64,000 nt of DNA from NCBI GenBank assembly GCA_945874145.1, contig CAMCFN010000019.1, positions 1-64,000 of the forward strand. Reading direction: 5' to 3'. This DNA is from Akkermansia muciniphila. Its GTDB lineage: Bacteria; Verrucomicrobiota; Verrucomicrobiia; Limisphaerales; SXTU01. This document shows positions 54,391-62,881 of the stretch, piece after piece; the stretch's first letter is position 1; each line of letters begins with the position of its first letter. A model generated the notes under the pieces. The model worked only from the letters and a program-made list of their open reading frames with translations, was not told the DNA's origin and ran no database searches. The position numbers and the translations under genes are program-made.

Positions 54391-55325
54391 TGCGGTTCAT
54401 CCGGCACACGCCGCTTCCACCAGGCGGCGGCCAGTCCGCCAATGATGTTCTGCATGACGCCGCTGAAGACTGCGGCGGCGGCGGCAAGCGGCATGGCGGC
54501 GAAATGTGCGCGGGCCAGCGAGGCGGCCATGCCACCGTTCTGCATGCCGACTTCGATGCTGATGGTGCGGGCGACCGATTCAGGATAGCGAAACACCTTC
54601 GGCACGAAATAGCCGACGACGAACCCGAAGAGGTGCAACAGGAAGGCGGCAAGGGTGAGAATGCCGAAATTTCCGGCAATGTCCCCCGCACTGGCCGCAA
54701 CGATGCCACCCGTCACAAAAACGAAGGCCAGCACGGCGACCGTGGGACCACAGGCTCCGATCTGGTCTGCGATGCGCGGCATTTTCCACCGGATGAACAC
54801 GCCGAGCACCACCGGGGCCACGGTGAGCTGGAAGGCGGAGAGGCACAGGCCCCATGCGTCCACCGGCACATATTTGCCGGCCAGCGCACTGGTCCACGTC
54901 GGCGTGAAGACGAAGGCCAGCAATGTGGAGCACAGCGTGAGCACGACGGAGAGCGCCACATTCGCACGCGCGAGGTAGCTGATCATGTTCGAGGCCATGC
55001 CACCGGGGCAGCTCGCCACGAGGATGATTCCGACCGCGAGACCAGGTTCAAGTTTAAGCAATGTAGCCACCAGCCAGCCGGACAGCGGCATGATCGTGTA
55101 TTGCGCGACGAATCCAATCACCACGCTGCCCGGCATTCGGCCGATGGCCTTGAAGTCGTCGAGGCTCAGAGTCAGCCCCATGCCGAGCATCGAGGCGGCG
55201 AGCGACCAGAAGATCCATGGCTTGTCGAACCACAGCATGGTCTGCGGCTGGTAGAACGCGAGCACCGCGAGACCGACGAGCCACACGGGGTAGAGGTTGT
55301 TGAACCAGTCGAGAAATCGTTTCAT
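54387..55325 (-). CDS. bile acid:sodium symporter (BASS) family carrier
   Basis: A 312-aa membrane protein with about ten hydrophobic segments. BASS hallmarks are the CPGGMASNMISYLARANVALSVVLT crossover motif in the middle and ISIEVGMQNGGMAASLA near the end. Characterised relatives carry bile acids, pyruvate, pantothenate or other organic anions with sodium. Next to a pyruvate-forming aldolase, uptake of a keto acid or a sugar acid is a reasonable guess. Its ATG begins the overlapping chain; the secreted propeller gene ends 6 nt upstream. Confidence 0.9.
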   Translation of the reverse strand: MKRFLDWFNNLYPVWLVGLAVLAFYQPQTMLWFDKPWIFWSLAASMLGMGLTLSLDDFKAIGRMPGSVVIGFVAQYTIMPLSGWLVATLLKLEPGLAVGIILVASCPGGMASNMISYLARANVALSVVLTLCSTLLAFVFTPTWTSALAGKYVPVDAWGLCLSAFQLTVAPVVLGVFIRWKMPRIADQIGACGPTVAVLAFVFVTGGIVAASAGDIAGNFGILTLAAFLLHLFGFVVGYFVPKVFRYPESVARTISIEVGMQNGGMAASLARAHFAAMPLAAAAAVFSGVMQNIIGGLAAAWWKRRVPDEPQ

Positions 55326-55331
55326 GAGCGT

Positions 55332-57377
55332 TCAGCGGGACGCAGGCAGGTCGCGCACACCGGAGAAGCCAGGTCCACCAGCGGCGAGGAAGCCGTGGCT
55401 GGAACCATCGTCGTCAGGCGTGACCCAAAAGGCATACAAGGCACCACGGGTCAGGTGAAAGCGGAAGCGCACCGGCTGGCCGGCGAGCGCGGACAAGTCG
55501 AGGCGCTGGTTCCATTCGACACGCTGCTTCGTGGTCTCGGCCGTCAGCGGCTTGGAGGTGGCCAGCACCTGGCCGGTGGCATCAAGCGCCTCGACGCGTA
55601 GCGCGCCTTCCTTGGCGGAGACGTTCACAAAGAGGTGCCGGCCCTTGAACAGGACGGGACGCGTCGTGAGCGTGCCGGGAGTTTCGTGCGCGTCCATGCT
55701 CGCGAAACCATCGCGTCGCAGCGTGGCGAGGCCGACGCTGGCACCGGAATACATGCCGCGTGTGCCGTTGGGCGCGATGCCGGAATAGGCGCAATACGGA
55801 AACCAAAGCTGATCTTCCATGACGACACACACGCCGGTGGTCGTGTGCAGGTAGGCGCGGTCCCAGTCGCCTTCTTTCCGGGTGGCGGCAATGAAGGCCC
55901 GGCGATCCGGACGGTGCCAGTGAAAGCCATCGCGGCTGAAACCGAGCTTCAGTTCCGTAATCTTCGGAAACTTGCCCTGATCGCAGATTTCGTTGTCCGG
56001 CCCGAGCAGGATCTGGAACGCCCCGAGCATGAGGCTCTCATACGCCACGGCGCTGAGGCTGTAGAGCTGCGGCTTGTCGCCCACCGCGGCGTCGGGTTCG
56101 TCGAGCCGGTCGGCATTGCACCAGTAAACGGAGCTGGCCCGCCAGTCCGCGCTTTTCAGAAAGTCCGCATCCTCATGATACCAGCGGCTGCGCCCGCGCG
56201 GGCCACCCTGCTTGATGCTCTGGCACCAGACGTTGCGGAACGGATTGTGAAAGATGGAGCAGTAATCCGCCGCGCTTCCGGTCGGCACAGGCGGTGACCA
56301 GCTCCGGCCATCGGCTGAAGTCTGTAGTGTGTGCCCGGCCCGCCCGTGGTCAGTCAGATACTTGATCCGCTGCTCCTGCGAATTCAGATCGATCCAGACG
56401 CTGTTATCGCCTCCCGCAGCGGGGCCTTTCGCGAGGAGGAGATTGTCTTCGAGGATGCCGAGGTTGGGACGCGTCCAGCGCCTCAAATCCATGCTCGTCG
56501 CAAGGGCCAACGGACCGCGCCAGCCGGCGGTGTAGAACATCTTGAAGTGCTGCGCCTCGGGATCAAAGAACACGCCGCCGTGACCAAGGTAACACACGGC
56601 CTCCTGGCCTTTCTCACCGAGCGTGGAGGCGGCCAGCTCGTGCTTCGTCTCCGGCTTGAACACCGGATTGCCAGCAAACTTCTTCGCGATGTGAAAAGTG
56701 CGCTGAAGCGTGGTGCTCTCGATGAGGAAATCATCCACGAAGAGCTGCCGGCCCACATCGATCGGGACCACGTTGGGCGGCTGCTCCAGATAAGGCACTG
56801 GCATCGGCTCAACCGTGGCAGCCGAGAGGTGCGGCGGCGGCCACACCTGCGGCAGCACGATGCCGTTGTAGAGTTTTTCACCGCTGTTCTCACTCCACGG
56901 CCCCGGCGGTGCGGGCTGGTGCAGTCTCAGCTCCACGCCCGGGCCCATCACCAGCAGCACCATCTTGTTGAAGCGCAGGTGCTCACCCGCCTGGACGTCC
57001 TTGCGAAACAGACTCGTGCGGTTGACCTCCCCCGGGAACAACTGCACCTCGGGCACCTCGACTATCACAAAGCCTGCGCGCTTCAGCACTTCTGCCTGGC
57101 TCGACGCCCCGGGCCGCACGGTCGGCGTCAGCGCGTAAAGCAGTCCCGGCTTCACGCATCGGACATCCACCTGCTCGATGCTTGTGCGAAGAAACGGCAG
57201 CCCGCTTAACGCTACGGGCAATTCCTTGATCACATAGTCGCGATCCGTGAACAGCTTCACTCCCGGCTTCATCACCGCCGCCTCCCCGGACTGCGGCAGA
57301 GCAGGCCCTTGTGCTGCTCCCAAAGCCGACAGCGCCAGCGCGACGAGCGATGCCAGGAATACCAAAACGGTTTTCAT
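55332..57377 (-). CDS. exported propeller protein, glycoside-hydrolase-like
   Basis: A 681-aa protein with a signal peptide (MKTVLVFLASLVALALSALGAAQG). Residues about 215-600 resemble a five-bladed propeller of the GH32/43/DUF-type (DVGRQLFVDDFLIE, GHGGVFFDPEAQHFKMFYTAGWRGP, LGFSRDGFHWHRPDRRAF, WFPYCAYSGIAPNGTRG), and a beta-sandwich follows (about 600-681). Clear catalytic acid residues could not be assigned. It is likely to bind or cleave a glycan at the surface. It ends 6 nt from the BASS carrier start, so it is probably in the same transcript. Confidence 0.65.
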   Translation of the reverse strand: MKTVLVFLASLVALALSALGAAQGPALPQSGEAAVMKPGVKLFTDRDYVIKELPVALSGLPFLRTSIEQVDVRCVKPGLLYALTPTVRPGASSQAEVLKRAGFVIVEVPEVQLFPGEVNRTSLFRKDVQAGEHLRFNKMVLLVMGPGVELRLHQPAPPGPWSENSGEKLYNGIVLPQVWPPPHLSAATVEPMPVPYLEQPPNVVPIDVGRQLFVDDFLIESTTLQRTFHIAKKFAGNPVFKPETKHELAASTLGEKGQEAVCYLGHGGVFFDPEAQHFKMFYTAGWRGPLALATSMDLRRWTRPNLGILEDNLLLAKGPAAGGDNSVWIDLNSQEQRIKYLTDHGRAGHTLQTSADGRSWSPPVPTGSAADYCSIFHNPFRNVWCQSIKQGGPRGRSRWYHEDADFLKSADWRASSVYWCNADRLDEPDAAVGDKPQLYSLSAVAYESLMLGAFQILLGPDNEICDQGKFPKITELKLGFSRDGFHWHRPDRRAFIAATRKEGDWDRAYLHTTTGVCVVMEDQLWFPYCAYSGIAPNGTRGMYSGASVGLATLRRDGFASMDAHETPGTLTTRPVLFKGRHLFVNVSAKEGALRVEALDATGQVLATSKPLTAETTKQRVEWNQRLDLSALAGQPVRFRFHLTRGALYAFWVTPDDDGSSHGFLAAGGPGFSGVRDLPASR

Positions 57378-57423
57378 GATTGGTAGCTAACCGCGCCAGC
57401 CGCCGACTGCTCCAATGACACGA

Positions 57424-58674
57424 TCACCCAATGAACAAGGGCCGCATGTGGCGCTCGTAAATGTTCTCGGTGACCTGCTTGGCCACGATGGCCTCGTTAG
57501 CTTTCAGCAGGTCGAGGTAGCGCGCACCGGCCTTGGCCGCGAGCTTGAAGGAGACGTGCAGAAGCTGGCGGACATGGGCGTTGAATTCAGGGTGCGTCGG
57601 GATGTGGCGGATGGCGCTGGCGAGCTGTGGGCCGGTCCAGCCATTCACGGTCGCAGCGCTGGGCAGCTTCGCGCGGTCGATGTCGATGACGCTGGCGTAG
57701 GGCGCGCAGAGTTCATCCACATGCGCCAGAGCATAGGCGTAAATCTCCTTGGCCAGCGCGAGTCCGTCACCACCCGCTTCCGCCAGACCGATGAGTTCCT
57801 CCAGCCAGGTCGTGCCGGCAGTCTTGAGGTGCAACCCCGCACCGGTGCGCGCAAGCGAGCGGCGGATGATCGGGTAGAGGCTGAACTTGTCGCTGCCGCT
57901 GTGGACGCTGAGCTTCAGGTTCTTCGGCAAGCCGTAGGCTTTCACAGCGTGCGCGATGACGGCGAGGTCGTCGTTGAACTCGCGCTCGAACTGCGCCAGG
58001 TCGCCCACGTAGTCCACGCCCTTGTTGAAGCGCCCGGTGAATTTCGGTGCGATGGTCTGCGCATAAACCCCAGCGTCAGAGAGCAGAGCGAGAATGACGA
58101 GCAGCTCGGGCGGCGTCTGCGGCGCATCCGTCTCGTCCATCGAGACCTCGGCGATGAAGTTTTTCGCGCCCTTGGCACGCTTGATGTGGTTGAAAATCTG
58201 CCCGGCTTCCCAAGTCGCGCTGAGATATTTTCGTGCGCTCGCGGCGACAGTCTCAGCCGTCGTGAGCAAAGGCTCGCTGATGCCAGCAATGGCGAGGCTG
58301 CCAATCAATTCGGGGTGCTTGGCCAAAAACCGCTCGACGTAGCGCTCTTCGGGCGGCTTCCCGATGCTGTCGGCGACATCAATGGTGAAGAAGTCCGAGC
58401 ACGCCATGAAGCGGTCCACGGTTTCGAGGCGGATGTGGTCGGCGTCCACATGCCAGCCCTTGGTCCATCCGAGCTCTTTAACCGCAGACTGCGCGGCGTC
58501 AAACACACTCTGCGGCTCCGAGCCGATGAAGGTGTGCTCGCGGTTGGACTTGTTCCAGACCGGCGCGACCTCGATGCCCTCCTGCGCCAGCTTCTGAAAA
58601 GCGCGCAACTGGGCTTTCGCCTGATGTGCAAACCGGTCGCCAATGCCAAAAGAAAAACGTTCGAGTGTTTTCAT
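57424..58674 (-). CDS. tagaturonate-epimerase-family (UxaE-like) protein
   Basis: A 416-aa cytoplasmic protein that fits the UxaE family, whose characterised members interconvert D-tagaturonate and D-fructuronate in galacturonate catabolism. It starts MKTLERFSFGIGDRFAHQAKAQ with the family-typical GIGDRF, then WKNKSNREHTFIGSEP-type sequence (here WNKSNREHTFIGSEP), LGWTKGWHVDADHI and LKLSVHSGSDKFSLYPII. Conserved His, Asp and Glu residues could hold the metal. No uxaB, uxaC or kdgK lies next to it; the epimerised compound may be a different uronate or deoxy-sugar acid in this locus. The start was moved to ATG 58674. Confidence 0.8.
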   Translation of the reverse strand: MKTLERFSFGIGDRFAHQAKAQLRAFQKLAQEGIEVAPVWNKSNREHTFIGSEPQSVFDAAQSAVKELGWTKGWHVDADHIRLETVDRFMACSDFFTIDVADSIGKPPEERYVERFLAKHPELIGSLAIAGISEPLLTTAETVAASARKYLSATWEAGQIFNHIKRAKGAKNFIAEVSMDETDAPQTPPELLVILALLSDAGVYAQTIAPKFTGRFNKGVDYVGDLAQFEREFNDDLAVIAHAVKAYGLPKNLKLSVHSGSDKFSLYPIIRRSLARTGAGLHLKTAGTTWLEELIGLAEAGGDGLALAKEIYAYALAHVDELCAPYASVIDIDRAKLPSAATVNGWTGPQLASAIRHIPTHPEFNAHVRQLLHVSFKLAAKAGARYLDLLKANEAIVAKQVTENIYERHMRPLFIG

Positions 58675-58797
58675 GTTGCTCAGGAGCATGGGGTAAATCA
58701 GGCGCGGAGGGAATGGCAAGAGTTGGCCAGCGCATGGCGCTTTTCAGCCGGCATTTATCCCGCACCAAAGTCACTGACCGCGCGGCGCGCCTCGGAG

Positions 58798-59202
58798 TCA
58801 ACTGCCGGAGGCGGCCTTGCGGGCCACCCGCCGGGCAAAACCCTCCACGGTGATCACGCCGCGCTTGTGCAGGCCGCGCGCGACGACCTCGTGCTCATCC
58901 CGAACCTCGAACTGGAAGTCCACCGCGCGCGCCTCCGCGCCGATGACCCGGGTCGTGATGGTCACGGTCAGTCCGAGCGGAGTTGGCGCAAGGTGGCGGA
59001 TTTCAATCTCCGATCCGACCGTGCGTTCATTCTCGTTGAGGAAGGGATAGAGGGACTCCCTCGCCGTGCGTTCAACGAGCGCGATCAGCCGGGGCGTGCT
59101 CAACACAGCAGGCATGCCCCCGGTGGCGAAATCGATGACGTGCTCCTGGGCCACGGTAAACTTCAACTCACCCGTGGTGCCAATCTTGGGACGAGCTTTC
59201 AT
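58798..59202 (-). CDS. hotdog-fold thioesterase
   Basis: A 134-aa protein of the fluoroacetyl-CoA-thioesterase-like hotdog class. It begins with the family pattern (IGTTGELKFTVAQEHVIDFATGGMPAVLSTPRLIALVERTA), then NENERTVGSEIEIRHLAPTPLGLTV and FEVRDEHEVVARGLHKRGVI. Relatives hydrolyse or bind acyl-CoA esters; the substrate is unknown. It is 76 nt downstream of the RbsD/FucU gene and 123 nt upstream of the UxaE-like gene on the same strand. The link to sugar use is by position only. Confidence 0.85.
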   Translation of the reverse strand: MKARPKIGTTGELKFTVAQEHVIDFATGGMPAVLSTPRLIALVERTARESLYPFLNENERTVGSEIEIRHLAPTPLGLTVTITTRVIGAEARAVDFQFEVRDEHEVVARGLHKRGVITVEGFARRVARKAASGS

Positions 59203-59278
59203 CGGTGTGACAACTCTTCAACCACGGCAGGAACTCGGAAGAATACCGGGCAAGCGAGGGAAGTCATTTGGGCTCCAA

Positions 59279-59725
59279 TCAATTCGTCCGGCAACCCAGC
59301 GTGAGCAGCACGTTCGCCCACAGCGCCTGATCTCCGGTCTGGATGGTGAGCACGTGATCAGGAGACTCGACGTGCTTGTAGAAATCCCACTTGGAGATGG
59401 GTTCGATACTCGCGGCAATGCCCGCGTCCTGGACGATGGTGCGGAACTCAGCCCACGCCGGCGGCTCGCCGAACTTGGCGTAAGAGTCATCCGCCGGGAT
59501 GCCCATGGTGTTCACAAAGTCCACCGGCACCGCACTCAGCAGCGCCCGCAGCGCCTGCGCGACGGTGACACAGCCCGGGGCGAGGTTGAGGCAGATGAGC
59601 TCGGCGTTGGGGCCCTTCTTGGTCGAGGCCGGGTAGTTACCATCCGCGATGAGAATTTTCGCGTGATGACCGGCCTGTGCGCAGATGCGCAGGATGTCCG
59701 GGTGCAGGAGCTGGGTCTTCAGCAT
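59279..59725 (-). CDS. RbsD/FucU-family sugar mutarotase
   Basis: A 148-aa cytoplasmic pyranase/mutarotase, a small decamer-forming family. Landmarks: the N-terminal LLHPDILRICAQAGHHAKILIADGNYPA (catalytic His and Asp), PNAELICLNLAPG, and the C-terminal ALWANVLLTLG. Members convert ribose or fucose between anomers to feed the next kinase, isomerase or dehydrogenase. The FucU branch is favoured because a fucose/galactose-type aldo/keto reductase lies in the same strand-run, but RbsD cannot be excluded. Confidence 0.9.
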   Translation of the reverse strand: MLKTQLLHPDILRICAQAGHHAKILIADGNYPASTKKGPNAELICLNLAPGCVTVAQALRALLSAVPVDFVNTMGIPADDSYAKFGEPPAWAEFRTIVQDAGIAASIEPISKWDFYKHVESPDHVLTIQTGDQALWANVLLTLGCRTN

Positions 59726-59794
59726 GGCGCAGAAGAAATGGAGGCGGGAGAGCCGGCTGTCAAATCCGCAGACGACTCCCCTGCCCCGCTGGCG

Positions 59795-60394
59795 TCAGAA
59801 CAGTTCCTTGAGCTGGATGCGGCGATATTCCATCGTGTCGCGGTCGGCTTCGAGGCCGATGGGGCCGGTGGCCGGGAGCTTGAGCGCGGCTTCGAGCACC
59901 TCACCATTGCAGGTGCAGTGGGCGACACCGTCTTTGACCACGACCTCAATCTTGTTCCAGTCCTGCGCCTTGTATTTCTGGAGGGTCTTGTAAGGACCGG
60001 CGACGAGGTAATCGCGGCACTGGAGCTGGGGCTTGCGCAGGAAGATGCCGCTGTCCGCGTTCACCGCCGCTCGGAACTCCAGCTTGAGGATGAAATCCTT
60101 GGGAAACTCCTTGGTGGTGTAGAGCTGGCGCAGGCGCGGGCCTTTGGCCGCATCGAGTGGATTAACGGTGAGCGATTCCCCCTTTGCGGTGTAACGGCTG
60201 TCGCTGGCGTTGGTCTTGCCGTCGAAGATCTCGACCGGCTTGCCGTCCTTGTCGCGGTAGCCCCAGCCGGTGAGATCCTTGCCGTTGTAGAGGCTGATGA
60301 AGCCGGGCTCAGGTTTCCAAGCATCCGCCGCTTGAATGACGGATGCGGTGAGGCAGAGGGCAGCGGCGAGCTTGAAGAACGCAATGCGTTTCAT
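59795..60394 (-). CDS. exported DUF1080 (3-keto-disaccharide hydrolase) domain protein
   Basis: A 199-aa secreted protein with one DUF1080 concanavalin-like beta-sandwich. Signal peptide MKRIAFFKLAAALCLTASVIQAADA, then the family start FISLYNGKDLTGWGYRD, VEFRAAVNADSGIFLR-type core (here LKLEFRAAVNADSGIFLRK), CRDYLVAGPYKTLQKYK, DWNKIEVVVKDG and GPIGLEADRDTMEYRRIQLKEL. Recent work links some members to 3-keto-glycoside hydrolysis. ATG 60394 is chosen for the signal peptide. It ends 69 nt before the FucU-like gene on the same strand. Confidence 0.9.
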   Translation of the reverse strand: MKRIAFFKLAAALCLTASVIQAADAWKPEPGFISLYNGKDLTGWGYRDKDGKPVEIFDGKTNASDSRYTAKGESLTVNPLDAAKGPRLRQLYTTKEFPKDFILKLEFRAAVNADSGIFLRKPQLQCRDYLVAGPYKTLQKYKAQDWNKIEVVVKDGVAHCTCNGEVLEAALKLPATGPIGLEADRDTMEYRRIQLKELF

Positions 60395-61223
60395 GATGAG
60401 AGATGATTTGGTCACGCGGCAGATTAAAGAGCGAAGGCCCGCGCGCGGCAAGCGGATTGGACGGCCACCAGCCCAATCCGGTTTTGGCTGCGCAAAGCGG
60501 CCGACGCCGCGCCCTGCCTCCAAATCCAAGCCGGCCGGAGCGCATTTCAAGCCCCCTTAAACCCGAATTCCGAAGTTGAACGGGGTGGCACGGGCTACCA
60601 GCCTGTGCCGTCGGGCCACCGGCCCGACGGAATGACGAGCCGGCTACCCTCGCCCAGCACGGCCCAAAACAGTTCAAACCTCCCCGTCGTTCCGAGCGGC
60701 TGGTGGCCGCTCAGCACAGGCCGGTGGCTAGTGCTACCCGATGGCTTGGTCCCTGCCACTTCGGAGTTCGGGTTCAAACCCCTTTTATCCGCCTTCACCA
60801 CCAACGTCACGAACTTGGAAAACCGTGGATTGCTTGGACTACACCTTGATCCCGATGATGGGTTAAATCTGCCGCGACCCGGTGATCAATAAGAATGCCG
60901 GCCGGATTACCGGCTACGCGTGATGTTCCTTGGGGATGATGGGCGACGGGGTGAAGCACGGACGGTGATTGGCAGCGCGGACAGTCGGGACTCCGACATC
61001 GCCGCCCGACCAAAGAGTCCCCCCGATCTGGCCGCCTCCGCAGTTTACCATCTCGGCATTGATCCCAGCATCCACTGAATTGATCGCGAAGGTCGCCCCG
61101 GGCCGATTGTCACCCAAAGTGGCAGCCTCATCTCGAAATCGAGCTCCAACTCCATAGCTCGCGAATCAGATCAGCCGCGCCCAAGCAGGCTCGGAACAGT
61201 GCTCCGTCAGGGGCCTTGGAACA
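60395..61223. other. 829-bp gene-free region with a large inverted repeat
   Basis: No convincing gene. The left part (60559-60775) is a paired inverted element described separately. The right part (60780-61223) is lower in GC and carries one minus-strand frame at 60914-61117 (67 codons, MGDNRPGATFAINSVDAGINA...); it matches no family I recognise and could be chance or a remnant. No terminator or tRNA was seen. Confidence 0.6.
60559..60775. repeat. large inverted pair of REP-like elements
   Basis: Left arm AACCCGAATTCCGAAGT (60560-60576) and right arm ACTTCGGAGTTCGGGTT (60758-60774) match with one mismatch. Inside each arm are further hairpins: GGCAC-GGGC-...-GTGCC (60587-60609), CGTCGGGCC/GGCCCGACG (60609-60629) and GAGCGGC/GCCGCTC (about 60693-60712). 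The second half repeats the first in opposite orientation at lower identity, so it looks like two copies of a roughly 90-bp unit head to head. Another end copy lies at 22036. Confidence 0.75.
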
Positions 61224-62381
61224 TCACTGGTAAAGGCGTTCCTCGCGCGGCAAATCGTCAATCCTCCACGGGCTGGGCCAGAGGCGAATGATGCGCTTCG
61301 GGCGAAAGCCCTCGATCAGCAACTCAGCCTTGAACTTCACCTGCAAGCCACTGCTGCCAGACGCGGCCGGGACCTCCTTGGCCTCAAGCAACGTGCCCCG
61401 CTTGCGGTCGTTGATTTGGTCCCAGGTGCGAAGGTTTTCCTCGGCGGTGGCAGCGATGAGGGTGTCGTTCGTCGTCTGCGTGACGCGGAACATTTCCTTC
61501 AGCTTGGGATCGAAAGCACTGAACAGCGTGACCGTCACGATGCCCTGCTGATTGTCCACCGCATCAATCCACCCGGCGAACCCACGCTCGCGCAAGTTCT
61601 GCCGATGCACCTCCACCTGCTGCGCGGTGGCCTGCGCGCGGCTCTCGGCGTCCAGCCAGATGTCCGTGCAGCGACCCGGCCCCTTGAGCGTCGCGTAGGT
61701 GAGGTTGATGAAGACCGACTGCCCCGCCGCCAGGTCCTTTAGTTCGCCAAACCCTCGCCCCTTCCACACCCGCGTGCCCGGGACGAGCTGGAAAGCAGTC
61801 GCCTTTGCGTCCGCCTTGCCCGCCGTGAGGCCGGTGACGGTGAGGGTATTCTTCTCCAAGTCCACCGCGTCCACCCGCCACGCGCGTTGCTCGCGAGCGA
61901 GGTAGCTGAAGTCATCCTCCAGCCGCGCGGCCAAGCTGAAGGCAGCCTCCAAGCCCAGGCGCTCATATCTCGGGACCTGTGTCTTCGCAGCGGCGCGCTT
62001 GCCCTTCGCGTCCTTCGGCTCCTTCGGTTCGGCGGGCGGTTGGTAGAACCACCCGTGCAAATGCGTGCCGATGGGAATGTCCCGCAGCTCCGCCGACGCG
62101 CCGCGATAATGCAGCGACCCAAACGGCAGCAGCGTGAACGGATGCGGCAGATCCCAATCCCCGCGCCGCTGCGCATCCGTGCGGTCGGGCCGCAGGACGC
62201 CGGTGCGGTTCACGTGGTCCAGCGCGATTAGCTCCCCGGCGATATAGTGCGCCGAGCCTTCCGGCGGGAACTCACCCGGCTTGAGCTGGAAAGGAGCCTC
62301 GGCGGCGAAGGCTAAATAAGGAACAACGAACGCCGACAGAAGAACAGAAGCCACGGGGCGGCACCAAGCGCGGTATTTCAT
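61224..62381 (-). CDS. exported protein of unknown function
   Basis: A 385-aa exported protein. A signal peptide (KYRAWCRPVASVLLSAFVVPYLAFAAEA) leads to a soluble body with a repeated 'G-x-L/hydrophobic-x-D' beta pattern: IAGELIALDHVNRTGVLRPDRTDAQRRGDWD and RVDAVDLEKNTLTVTGL and WIDAVDNQQGIVTVTLFSA. These look like three copies of a small beta motif, possibly OB-like. I recognise no family. A charged Lys/Pro spacer (about 135-150) precedes the second. It may be a secreted accessory of a PVC surface complex. Start ATG 62381. Confidence 0.6.
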   Translation of the reverse strand: MKYRAWCRPVASVLLSAFVVPYLAFAAEAPFQLKPGEFPPEGSAHYIAGELIALDHVNRTGVLRPDRTDAQRRGDWDLPHPFTLLPFGSLHYRGASAELRDIPIGTHLHGWFYQPPAEPKEPKDAKGKRAAAKTQVPRYERLGLEAAFSLAARLEDDFSYLAREQRAWRVDAVDLEKNTLTVTGLTAGKADAKATAFQLVPGTRVWKGRGFGELKDLAAGQSVFINLTYATLKGPGRCTDIWLDAESRAQATAQQVEVHRQNLRERGFAGWIDAVDNQQGIVTVTLFSAFDPKLKEMFRVTQTTNDTLIAATAEENLRTWDQINDRKRGTLLEAKEVPAASGSSGLQVKFKAELLIEGFRPKRIIRLWPSPWRIDDLPREERLYQ

Positions 62382-62397
62382 TCGCTTCAGATTTTTC

Positions 62398-62847
62398 TCA
62401 ATCCGGTTTTGGCAACGTTCCGAACTCCTGTGGGTGCTTGGACACGAAATCAAATAGCAACTCAGTAAGGTTGTGGGGATACTCGATGAACTCGTCATCC
62501 AACGCTTCCAACTCATCGAGTATCTCCTCGGAGAAATCGTCAGCGTCGGAAGAAACGGCATCTGGTGTCGCAGGCAATCCAGAGGGGAAAGCGGTGGCTA
62601 TCGCACGCTTGCAGATGTCCGCAGTGCGCGGAGCGCCGATGAGATTAAGCGCCTCAACCACAAAACCAGCCGTTTCAGCGCTGCTGTTCTGAAAGTATTG
62701 TGCAAAGCCGCCGTTATTAACTTCTGACTCTACAGCCCAGATGGCTGAAAAAACTTTCTGAGGTGTGGATTGCGTGGCGAAGTCTTCCTTTCCGAATTTT
62801 GTTTTGTCGGATTCGGAGAGGTCGATAAGGATGTTGGTCTTATCCAT
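62398..62847 (-). CDS. DUF4375 (DMP19-like) protein
   Basis: A 149-aa cytoplasmic protein with the DUF4375 signature AIWAVESEVNNGGFAQYFQNSSAETAGFVVEAL. It is acidic overall (many Asp/Glu in the second half). DMP19 in Neisseria is a DNA mimic that blocks a transcription factor; most DUF4375 members are uncharacterised. Its base composition is more AT-rich than its neighbours, with more Lys/Asn/Ser codons ending in A or T, which suggests recent acquisition. It lies 16 nt upstream of the unknown exported-protein gene. Confidence 0.8.
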   Translation of the reverse strand: MDKTNILIDLSESDKTKFGKEDFATQSTPQKVFSAIWAVESEVNNGGFAQYFQNSSAETAGFVVEALNLIGAPRTADICKRAIATAFPSGLPATPDAVSSDADDFSEEILDELEALDDEFIEYPHNLTELLFDFVSKHPQEFGTLPKPD

Positions 62848-62881
62848 AAACTTGGGCCAGTTGGTATGTGTTCTGCACCTA

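Noticed and set aside
54390-55601. 403-codon plus-strand frame
   Set aside because: Antisense of the BASS carrier; rich in His/Glu/Arg with no motif.
62473-62727. 84-codon plus-strand frame overlapping the DUF4375 gene
   Set aside because: The minus-strand frame has the DUF4375 signature; the plus frame is just its complement.
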